Made by a program: the position numbers and the translations under genes. The notes beneath the pieces were generated by a model, which did not search any database, was not told the DNA's origin, and saw nothing but the letters and a program-made list of their open reading frames with translations. Below, piece after piece: positions 9,399-15,549 of a DNA stretch of 31,340 nt. Position 1 is the stretch's first letter; every line of letters starts with the position of its first letter. Location of the stretch: contig CAKZYM010000667.1 in the NCBI GenBank assembly GCA_937884685.1, positions 1 to 31,340 on the forward strand, in the 5' to 3' direction. This DNA is from an uncultured Calothrix sp. Its GTDB lineage: Bacteria > Cyanobacteriota > Cyanobacteriia > Cyanobacteriales > Nostocaceae.

Positions 9399-11054
9399 CT
9401 ATTGAGCATCCCCTATCGCTGAGGCAGCTAGACCAGAACCAACAACATTTTCAATATTAAGTAGCGTATCATTGCCACCGAAGCCGTCTGTAGCAGTTTG
9501 AGCGGCTAAATTTACTTGAATTCCAGCAGTGTCGTTTTCATATCTTGCCGTATCAATGCCATTTCCTCCGTCTAGATTATCGTTACCAGCACCCCCATCA
9601 AGGATATCGTCGCCATCTCCACCAGCAAGAATATCATTCCCTTCACCTCCATCAAGGAAGTCATTACCTTCTGTTCCTTGGAAATTGTCATCTCCACTGT
9701 TATCAATTGGTGGCGCGACTAAAGTACCAGGAGCAAGAGTACCAGTGAAATCTCGCAACTCAGCAATAATTTCAAAACCGCCGCTACGTGGAATCAGAAG
9801 AAACGTATTAGTTGTTCCTAAAGTATCAACGATTACTGCTTCGGGATTTGTCACCTGAATCTTATCTACACCATTCTCGAATAGCTGAATAATAGCGCGG
9901 TCGCCTTGACCAAATATATTATTCCCGATTACATCACCACTACCGCCAGCATATAAGAAAGTTTCTTGATTACCAAGAATAAACAAATCTGAAACGCCGT
10001 CTAAAAAGGTTCCACCTGAATCGAGGACTCCACTACCGATTAAAACATCTCTTTCGCCGGCTGTAGTGCCGCCACCATCAAGAGTATCGCTCCCTAAACC
10101 ACCACGAAGAATGTCATTACCTCTACCTCCGAACAGTTCATCGTTACCGTTGCTGTCCCTACCAATCAAACCAACACTTCTGCTATCTCCTCCATCTAAA
10201 ACGTCATCTCCTTTACCACCAAAAATAGTATCGGAACCACCACCACCGTAGACAGTATCGTTATCAGAACCGGCGTTTATTTCGTCATTACCATCGGGAC
10301 CTCCCAAGGCATCTTGGTCGCCAATGATTAAATCTTCACCGCCACTACCAATAAGAGTATCGTTACCGCTCTCTCCGAGTATTGTGTCATTACCCGAGCC
10401 TCCAGTGATTTCATCTTCTCCACTACCAGCAAAGATTAAATCGTTACCTGAACCTCCGACAACGGTATCATTATCGAGTCCTGCATCTACAACATCATCA
10501 CCGGCATTAGCTAGAATCAAGTCATCACCAGCTCCACCTATAAGAGTGTCACCCCCAGTAAACTCAATAGTGGGAAATGTGCCAGTAAAGATTATATTAC
10601 CTTCTTCATCTTTAATAATTTCCTCTCTGGTTGTACGAACGCTACTATTACTACCTCCGAGTAAAGTATCGTTCCCATCACCACCATCGAGTCCATCTTC
10701 CCCGTCACCTCCATCTAGATAGTCATTACCGGCTCCTGCGATTATCTCGTCATCTCCATCATTGCCAAAAAGCTGGTCGTCTCCATCGCCCCCGTCAAGA
10801 CTATCATAACCTTCTTCACCTTTTACAAAGTCGTTACCATTTCCTCCTAATAACTCGTCATTTCCTTCATTTCCAATTAGCTGGTCGTTACCATCTCCTC
10901 CTTCGAGGCTGTCATCTCCTTCATCGCCGCGCATGTAGTCATCGCCACCCAGTCCGATTAAAGTATCATTGCCGCTATAACCGAAAATTGTATCAACGGA
11001 ATTTGTACCTTCAAGATTATCGTCTCTTCTTCTTCTTCCTCTTACGAAAGCCAT
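9399..11054 (-). CDS. RTX hemolysin-type calcium-binding repeat protein (N-terminal portion)
   Basis: 551 residues, beginning with the Arg-rich MAFVRGRRRRDDNLEGTNS. GGxGxDxhx nonapeptides follow at about 25-130 and 160-345; in this family they bind calcium and fold into parallel beta-rolls after export. A non-repeat domain at about 345-450 (DLFILGNQETFLYAGG, FENGVDKIQV, FEIIAELRDFTGT) is followed by more repeats to about 500. The frame ends in ...SAIGDAQ then TAG. The RTX pattern resumes immediately in the same frame, so the ancestral product was about 763 residues. AGGA lies ten bases before the ATG at 11054. Such proteins are normally secreted unfolded by a type I ABC/HlyD/TolC channel; the nearest candidates are in this window, but that pairing is inferred from position. 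Open frames on the opposite strand (Pro/Ser-rich) are shadows. Confidence 0.88.
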   Translation of the reverse strand: MAFVRGRRRRDDNLEGTNSVDTIFGYSGNDTLIGLGGDDYMRGDEGDDSLEGGDGNDQLIGNEGNDELLGGNGNDFVKGEEGYDSLDGGDGDDQLFGNDGDDEIIAGAGNDYLDGGDGEDGLDGGDGNDTLLGGSNSSVRTTREEIIKDEEGNIIFTGTFPTIEFTGGDTLIGGAGDDLILANAGDDVVDAGLDNDTVVGGSGNDLIFAGSGEDEITGGSGNDTILGESGNDTLIGSGGEDLIIGDQDALGGPDGNDEINAGSDNDTVYGGGGSDTIFGGKGDDVLDGGDSRSVGLIGRDSNGNDELFGGRGNDILRGGLGSDTLDGGGTTAGERDVLIGSGVLDSGGTFLDGVSDLFILGNQETFLYAGGSGDVIGNNIFGQGDRAIIQLFENGVDKIQVTNPEAVIVDTLGTTNTFLLIPRSGGFEIIAELRDFTGTLAPGTLVAPPIDNSGDDNFQGTEGNDFLDGGEGNDILAGGDGDDILDGGAGNDNLDGGNGIDTARYENDTAGIQVNLAAQTATDGFGGNDTLLNIENVVGSGLAASAIGDAQ

Positions 11055-11220
11055 ATGATTTATTTCCTATAATTTTGGATATTAAAGATTTATTCTTTCT
11101 TCTTACTGTAAAAAGATTTTGTGTGTTGCAAAAAAAAGATTTATTGTGCTTTACAGACCTTAAATTATGTAAATATTAATCTTAGTTTTTGCGATTTTAT
11201 ATGCCTGATTATTTAGACAT

Positions 11221-11255
11221 AAAGCCTGCTCAATTATTATAATCAAGCAGGCTTT
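11221..11255. terminator. strong 10-bp hairpin upstream of the RTX gene
   Basis: AAAGCCTGCT at 11221-11230 and AGCAGGCTTT at 11246-11255 form a perfect ten-pair stem with a 15-base AT-only-like loop. It lies between the leader-peptide gene at 11322-11630 and the RTX start, so it probably separates the two transcription units on the minus strand. Confidence 0.6.
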
Positions 11256-11277
11256 ATAAGCTTGGTTAAGATATTAA

Positions 11278-11307
11278 TAATAACCGTCTTCTAAAAAACG
11301 GCTATTA
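11278..11307 (-). terminator. terminator hairpin of precursor copy A
   Basis: On the minus strand UAAUAGCCGU (11307-11298) pairs with ACGGUUAUUA (11287-11278), using one G-U wobble, then runs into UUAAUAU. It starts 14 bases after the stop codon at 11322. Its counterpart stands at the same distance after copy B. Confidence 0.6.
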
Positions 11308-11321
11308 TTTGGCTGTCAGAT

Positions 11322-11630
11322 TTACTTAACAGCAGCAGTCATTAAACCAGAGATTTCAGATAAGCCAGTGGTAACAGTTACAGCAACATCAGATTCAGCG
11401 AAGCTGTTGTTTCCAATAGCAGTTACATCAAATAGTGCGGAAGCAAAGTTACCTGAAATGTTTACAGTAGATTTCAAGTCTGCATCGATATCTTTGTCTA
11501 CATCGATATCAACATTAGCGCCGAAATCTAAATCAAAGTCAACATCTATGTTCACATCTTTGTTGATGTGCAATCCACCAAATACTTCTTCGTTGGTAGC
11601 TTCTAAGTAATTGATATCGTTGATAATCAT
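11322..11630 (-). CDS. double-glycine-leader secreted protein, copy A
   Basis: A 102-residue protein identical to that of copy B. The first 19 residues, MIINDINYLEATNEEVFGG, fit a leader cleaved by C39 peptidase domains: Gly-Gly at -2/-1, Val at -4, hydrophobic residues at -11, -12 and -14. The predicted 83-residue mature part opens with a strongly acidic run in which Asp alternates with Val, Ile, Phe or Leu (about residues 25-52, including VNIDVDFDLDFG and VDIDVDKDIDADL), followed by a Ser/Ala/Thr/Val-rich neutral C-terminus. There is no Cys, which argues against lanthionine or disulfide bacteriocins. GGAG sits eight bases before the ATG. The locus carries an exporter with an intact C39 peptidase at 15550-18633, the likely processing and export machine. 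Function is unknown: bacteriocin-like, signalling, or a structural surface protein are all possible. It appears to lack its own strong promoter. Confidence 0.8.
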   Translation of the reverse strand: MIINDINYLEATNEEVFGGLHINKDVNIDVDFDLDFGANVDIDVDKDIDADLKSTVNISGNFASALFDVTAIGNNSFAESDVAVTVTTGLSEISGLMTAAVK

Positions 11631-11674
11631 TTGCTTTCTCCAGTTAATTAACTAATTGTTTTTGGAAATTTGTT

Positions 11675-11711
11675 TGCGAGCAAGTAATTTTGTAAATTAT
11701 TTTTGCTCGCA
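11675..11711 (-). promoter_or_regulatory. 5'-leader stem-loop of precursor copy A
   Basis: TGCGAGCAA (11675-11683) and TTGCTCGCA (11703-11711) form a perfect nine-pair stem with a 19-base loop, beginning 45 bases before the start codon. Copy B carries a stem-loop at the equivalent place whose sequence differs but whose pairing is kept (see 12116-12140). Confidence 0.6.
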
Positions 11712-11724
11712 TTTGGGATTTAAA

Positions 11725-11750
11725 TAATAGCCGTTTGAAAGCGGCTATTA
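11725..11750 (-). terminator. terminator hairpin of precursor copy B
   Basis: TAATAGCCG (11725-11733) pairs perfectly with CGGCTATTA (11742-11750) over an eight-base loop. On the minus strand it is followed by TTTAAAT. It begins 14 bases after the copy B stop and lies just before the copy A leader, so it should reduce readthrough from the strong upstream promoter into copy A. Confidence 0.6.
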
Positions 11751-11764
11751 CTTAGCTACTAAGT

Positions 11765-12073
11765 TTACTTAACAGCAGCAGTCATTAAACCGGAGATTTC
11801 AGATAAGCCAGTGGTAACAGTTACAGCAACATCAGATTCAGCGAAGCTGTTGTTTCCAATAGCAGTTACATCAAATAGTGCGGAAGCAAAGTTACCTGAA
11901 ATGTTTACAGTAGATTTCAAGTCTGCATCGATATCTTTGTCTACATCGATATCAACATTAGCGCCGAAATCTAAATCAAAGTCAACATCTATGTTCACAT
12001 CTTTGTTGATGTGCAATCCACCAAATACTTCTTCGTTAGTAGCTTCTAAGTAGTTGATATCGTTGATAATCAT
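11765..12073 (-). CDS. double-glycine-leader secreted protein, copy B
   Basis: It encodes exactly the same 102 residues as copy A (leader ending EVFGG, then an Asp-alternating mature region). I start at the ATG at 12073. The frame stays open upstream to 12229, but that extension runs through a promoter and a 5' hairpin, and the GG leader would then not be N-terminal. A GGA lies about nine bases before this ATG. This copy has its own promoter at 12146-12174 and is the first gene of its unit, so it is probably the more highly expressed copy. Only three bases differ from copy A over 309, all at silent third positions. Parvulin-like protein 1 and the exporter operon lie directly upstream on the same strand. 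Confidence 0.82.
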   Translation of the reverse strand: MIINDINYLEATNEEVFGGLHINKDVNIDVDFDLDFGANVDIDVDKDIDADLKSTVNISGNFASALFDVTAIGNNSFAESDVAVTVTTGLSEISGLMTAAVK

Positions 12074-12115
12074 TTGTTTTTCCAGTAAATTGACTAATTG
12101 TTTTAGGAATTTGTT

Positions 12116-12140
12116 TGTGAGTTGTTTGTTTTTCCTCACA
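12116..12140 (-). promoter_or_regulatory. 5'-end stem-loop of precursor copy B transcript
   Basis: TGTGAG (12116-12121) pairs with CTCACA (12135-12140) over a 13-base loop. Given the promoter at 12146-12174, transcription should begin at about 12139-12140, which would put this hairpin at the extreme 5' end of the mRNA, a position that often protects transcripts. Compared with copy A, a U-A pair here is a C-G pair there, so the pairing is preserved through a double change. Confidence 0.6.
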
Positions 12141-12145
12141 TTTAA

Positions 12146-12174
12146 AATATAGTTTTTTTGGAAATAAAAGTCAA
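12146..12174 (-). promoter_or_regulatory. sigma70-type promoter of precursor copy B
   Basis: On the minus strand TTGACT (12174-12169) is followed by a 17-base spacer and TATATT (12151-12146), a near-consensus -35/-10 pair with ideal spacing. The predicted start is about 66 bases before the copy B ATG. The aligned region before copy A keeps a TATTAT-like -10 but has no matching -35 at 17 bases. Confidence 0.65.
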
Positions 12175-12229
12175 TGCATATTCTATTTTCTTTTATTAAA
12201 GTAACTTTAAAGCCAAGATAAAATGCCAT

Positions 12230-12556
12230 GTATAAAATATTTTTGTAATGACGTAAAATGACAGCAATAAATATAATTACTGCTGTCAGATATTAAATAT
12301 ATTCTCAATATTTACTAAGTTGACTTTAGTTATATATTGTTACATATACAGATAGAGTCAACTGAATTTGATATATAAACTATAAAAAATATTTTTACAT
12401 TTAATATCTATAAAATATTTTCATAAAATAATTAATAGTACCAATTAACAAAAAATATTTATATACTATTAAAATTACAATTTTGTTAAAACAAAAATAC
12501 AATCGCTAAAAAATTATGGTTCTAGTGAATTGAATTAATTTATTTTTTTTACATTC
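12230..12556. other. very AT-rich spacer with two inverted repeats
   Basis: There is no gene here. Two inverted repeats could end transcription from parvulin-like gene 1. AGTTGACT (12318-12325) pairs with AGTCAACT (12356-12363) across about 30 bases. TGACAGCA (12259-12266) pairs with TGCTGTCA (12281-12288), followed on the minus strand by TTTTAC. The second is the better terminator candidate. The remainder is almost pure A/T. Confidence 0.5.
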
Positions 12557-13336
12557 TTAAACTTGCTTCAATAATTCATCAGCAGATTTTTCTTCATTAT
12601 TATCAAGTTGAATAGATATATCTAATAACCTAAATTTTTTCTTTAACCAACTGGCAAATAATTCCGAAGTAATTTTTTCTCGCAATTCATCATTTAACTC
12701 AGATTTAATTACTTCTTCGACCCAAATTAGATGTACCAATTTGGGTGTGGTAACTGGCTTGATAATTCCAGGTGGAGAACTGGCAAACACAACTGCTGCA
12801 ATTTCTGGTCTAAAATCTTTCCGGTATTGAACTCCTTGATATCCATAAGCACGACGAAGTTCTGGCTCTTGAATATACGTGCGAGCGATTTCTGGAAACG
12901 TAATCTCTCCTTCTTCTAGTGCATAAAACAACTCTAATGCTAAATCTCTGTTCTCAAAAGTGACATCATAGGTAACAGCAGCTTCATAGTTAAGACGGGT
13001 TTCATAAAAGAATTTTTCGACTTGAGGTGCAAATAGATGATTCGCTAACTTCTTAGAAATCAGACTTTTATGAACTAGTTTTTCAAAATCTTTTATGGAC
13101 AGATGATGTTTGTCTAGCCAAGCCCAAGTATCTTTAGCAGTAGCGAGCTTTTTCTCTAAGCGGAATTTGTCACCTTCCTGCTGTAATTCTGCTTCTGTGA
13201 CTTCAAGACCAGCTTTTTCGGCCGCTTCGGTAATAATTCTTTCACATGCGATGGTCTCTACAATATCGGGGATTTCACAAGAGTGCTTTAGCTTATCAAT
13301 AATGTCTAAAATTGAGACGTTAAAGTGTTCGAGCAT
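12557..13336 (-). CDS. parvulin/SurA-like peptidyl-prolyl isomerase family protein 1
   Basis: 259 residues with the layout of a SurA-like helical N-terminal domain (about 1-115, including an amphipathic segment rich in Glu/Lys) followed by a parvulin (PpiC-type) fold (about 120-215) and a short helical tail. The parvulin core shows YGYQGVQYRKDFRPEIAAVV, then FASSPPGIIKPV and VHLIWVEE. The usual Gly before the last strand (NGYH in its paralogue) is replaced by KLVH, so catalysis may be weak. There is no signal peptide, so I infer a cytoplasmic role, perhaps holding the acidic precursor in an export-competent state for the ABC exporter. The frame opens with TTG at 13351, but the ATG at 13336 is the first conventional start; neither has a good ribosome site. 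It is a paralogue of the 19461-20210 gene. The assignment to the fold is good; the function is inferred. Confidence 0.75.
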   Translation of the reverse strand: MLEHFNVSILDIIDKLKHSCEIPDIVETIACERIITEAAEKAGLEVTEAELQQEGDKFRLEKKLATAKDTWAWLDKHHLSIKDFEKLVHKSLISKKLANHLFAPQVEKFFYETRLNYEAAVTYDVTFENRDLALELFYALEEGEITFPEIARTYIQEPELRRAYGYQGVQYRKDFRPEIAAVVFASSPPGIIKPVTTPKLVHLIWVEEVIKSELNDELREKITSELFASWLKKKFRLLDISIQLDNNEEKSADELLKQV

Positions 13337-13614
13337 ATGTAATTGTTGCAAAAAGTATTTTTAGGAGTGCTGAACATCCGTTCCGCACATCAAGGTGTTT
13401 TATTCTATGGGTCGCATCATTGAACAGATACTGTGTAGCATGCTTCACTGTTTAAATAGAAGAACTCTATCCTAAACTTTTTGATCTAACAGGCTTTCAT
13501 AATTAGGATTTATTAATTATTTACTAAGGCTTCATCTACAGTTATTCTGATGAATACAACAACCCGCAGATAAATCCTACATATAATTATTAAAACCTAA
13601 CTCGGAAATGTAGT

Positions 13615-13851
13615 CTAGGTAGCAATGGTTCCAATAATGCTTTTTTCTGATAAATATTCGGATTCTGGGATGAGCGATAATTCCTTATCGATTTTCTGTG
13701 CTAGCTTATAAGCCATTTGTGGGGGATTTCGGTAATTACTGGCAGTCTTCCTGAATCCCCATCTTCTTGCTTCAGCTTCGGAAACTCCAAATTCTTCAGC
13801 TAATTTATGGTAAGACCAGTTATATTTTCTCATTAAATCTATAGGATGCAT
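13615..13851 (-). CDS. small helix-turn-helix-like protein
   Basis: 78 residues. The segment WSYHKLAEEFGVSEAEARRW (residues 12-31) has the form of a helix-turn-helix: a helix, a Gly-Val turn, then a recognition-like helix with Arg-Arg-Trp. The rest is polar. Similar short proteins are common in cyanobacteria and are usually annotated as hypothetical or DNA-binding. GGGA lies about eight bases before the ATG. It sits between the HlyD gene and parvulin-like gene 1 on the same strand, with 107 bases before it that hold a palindrome (13885-13898) where such a protein might bind. A role as regulator of the exporter locus is an inference from position. Confidence 0.65.
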   Translation of the reverse strand: MHPIDLMRKYNWSYHKLAEEFGVSEAEARRWGFRKTASNYRNPPQMAYKLAQKIDKELSLIPESEYLSEKSIIGTIAT

Positions 13852-13884
13852 ATTTTTGATTCCCGATGAAATAGTATTTTAAGT

Positions 13885-13898
13885 CGTTATTGATAACG
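13885..13898. promoter_or_regulatory. palindrome upstream of the HTH-like gene
   Basis: CGTTAT-TG-ATAACG is a perfect six-base inverted repeat with a two-base centre, about 34 bases before the HTH-like start codon. Its size and symmetry suit a dimeric regulator. A second inverted repeat, GGAGTTT (13918-13924) with AAACTCC (13943-13949), lies between it and the HlyD stop but lacks a T-rich tail. Confidence 0.35.
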
Positions 13899-13958
13899 AA
13901 TAAATCATTTGAGGCAGGGAGTTTAGCTTTGAAGGTATACAGAAACTCCTAGTTTTAA

Positions 13959-15503
13959 CTACATTTCTAAATTGTCTTTCTGTAATTTCTTGAATGGGTC
14001 TAAAACAAAGTCGATTATCCGACGTTGACGAATAATTACCTCTGCATCTGCTGTCTGACCTGGTGCTAAAGAAACTCGTTTTTCACCATTGTCTACATAT
14101 TGCTGATTTAAAGTAATGTCTAGCTCAAAGCTTTCACTATTTCCTTGGGGTGTCTGCTGTATTTTTGAATCTGGAGATACCCAAGTTACTTTTCCTTCTA
14201 CAATGCCGTATTCTTGGTAAGGATAGGCATCAAACTTTACTTTCACTGGCATCCCTACTTTTAGAAATCCACTATCTTGTATGGGCATGCTGGCTTTGAG
14301 AATAACGTCGGTATTTTTAGGAGCAATCTGAGCTATCCTCTGACCGGGTTGTACTACTTCTCCTGGCTTACTTACCGGAAACTCGAAAATAGTTCCATCA
14401 ATTGGCGATCGCACTATTCTTTGCTTTAACTGTAGCTTTAAAGATTCTACTTGACTTAGGGTTTGAGCGATTTGTGATTCAGTAGACGCAATCTGGGTTT
14501 GAGTATCTTTGAGTTGTTCTTGAGTTCGCAGAATAGAGAGTTTAGATGTTTGTTTTAAAGTTTTATAGCTATTTTGTTGTTCTTTTAACCTCAATTTGGC
14601 TTGTTTAATATCAGCTTCAAGCTGATTCATGGTTGCCTGATAGCGGTTCGTTTCTTCAGCCAACCTTAGTTGAGCCTGTTTAGCGTCAGATAAACTTCTG
14701 TCATAAATTCGTTTGCTTTCTTGTTGCTCCTTTCTAAGCCTGTCAATTTGGTTTGCTGAGACTGCTCCATCTTTTACTAATGTACTAAAACGCTCAACTT
14801 GTTTGTTATCTATATCCAAACGACCCCGAGCAAACTTTTGTTCGTTACGATTGGTTTTGATTTGCTGCTGTACCTGGTCTAACAAAGCTTGTTTTTCTAA
14901 TTTCTGTAGCCGGTAAACACTTTGTTTGGCATCTAAATTTTGTCTAGCTTGTTCAACTTGAGCGGTTTTCTCAAGGGCTTGGGATTGATTTTGCTGCTCT
15001 TGAATACTTATCGTTGATAAAAGCTGATTTTTTATGATGTCCAACTGTACTTTTTGAGTTTTTAATCCAGACAGCTTTGCTTCAATTTGCTGTAAGTCGG
15101 TTCGTAAAATATCAGAATCAAATTCTAGAAGAATTTGCCCGGATTTAACAGTATCACCTTCTCTCACTTTGACGACTTTTACACTTCCACCTGCTTTGGT
15201 ATCCAGTTTTCGAGTAGCACCTTTTGGTTGGATACGTCCTCTTGCGGTTCCTGTCTCATCTATTTTGGAAATAGTAGCCCAAGGCAACCCTAGTAATACA
15301 AAGCCGACTAGTGCGTAAAGTACGCCCTTAGTCCATAGTTTTGGTAAGCCATCAAGCAGTTCTTCGGTAGCGTAATGTAAATCTCCGACAGTTGTATCTG
15401 CCTGTGGTTGTGCATTAGTAGATTTAACCTCTTGTAGATGATTTTGATTTTCTCTGTCTTCTTGCTTGGTAACTGCTGAGTTATTTGATAAAGGATGTGG
15501 CAT
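13959..15503 (-). CDS. HlyD-family membrane-fusion adaptor of the peptide exporter
   Basis: About 514 residues. Numbering from an alternative ATG at 15521, there is a cytosolic N-terminus, one membrane helix at about 67-84 (LYALVGFVLLGLPWATI), a lipoyl-like half motif at about 105-135 (GGSVKVVKVREGDTVKSGQI), a long Gln-rich alpha-hairpin coiled coil at about 140-360, the second lipoyl half (VRSPIDGTIFEFPVSKPGEV), and a beta-barrel/membrane-proximal domain to the end. This is the periplasmic adaptor that joins an inner-membrane ABC exporter to a TolC-type channel. I favour the ATG at 15503 because AGGA lies nine bases before it; 15521 lacks one. It follows the exporter gene by a few tens of bases, indicating one operon. 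No TolC gene is present here. An HIP1 site lies inside at 14405-14412. Confidence 0.9.
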   Translation of the reverse strand: MPHPLSNNSAVTKQEDRENQNHLQEVKSTNAQPQADTTVGDLHYATEELLDGLPKLWTKGVLYALVGFVLLGLPWATISKIDETGTARGRIQPKGATRKLDTKAGGSVKVVKVREGDTVKSGQILLEFDSDILRTDLQQIEAKLSGLKTQKVQLDIIKNQLLSTISIQEQQNQSQALEKTAQVEQARQNLDAKQSVYRLQKLEKQALLDQVQQQIKTNRNEQKFARGRLDIDNKQVERFSTLVKDGAVSANQIDRLRKEQQESKRIYDRSLSDAKQAQLRLAEETNRYQATMNQLEADIKQAKLRLKEQQNSYKTLKQTSKLSILRTQEQLKDTQTQIASTESQIAQTLSQVESLKLQLKQRIVRSPIDGTIFEFPVSKPGEVVQPGQRIAQIAPKNTDVILKASMPIQDSGFLKVGMPVKVKFDAYPYQEYGIVEGKVTWVSPDSKIQQTPQGNSESFELDITLNQQYVDNGEKRVSLAPGQTADAEVIIRQRRIIDFVLDPFKKLQKDNLEM

Positions 15504-15549
15504 AAATCTAATTCCTACCATTGCTAATTTGTAACTCTTTGATTACCTA

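Larger units (their letters stand above)
11278..12140 (-). repeat. tandem duplication of leader hairpin - precursor gene - terminator
   Basis: Unit B (11725-12140) and unit A (11278-11711) each contain a 5' stem-loop, an identical coding sequence and a terminator hairpin in the same order, with stop codons 443 bases apart. Coding regions differ at 3 of 309 bases; leaders and trailers differ at many positions and in length. Confidence 0.85.

Noticed and set aside
9529..11179. Several Pro/Ser/His-rich open frames on the plus strand
   Set aside because: They are antisense shadows of the Gly/Asp-rich RTX repeats on the minus strand and have no ribosome sites.
11322..12073. The possibility that the small proteins are Nif11- or nitrile-hydratase-type precursors
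   Set aside because: The leader is only 19 residues and lacks the long Nif11/NHLP leader helices. The mature part has no Cys, so lanthipeptide-type modification is unlikely, and no LanM, YcaO or radical-SAM gene is present.
12074..12229. 52-codon N-terminal extension of precursor copy B
   Set aside because: It would cover the promoter and 5' stem-loop, has no equivalent in copy A, and would move the GG leader away from the N-terminus.
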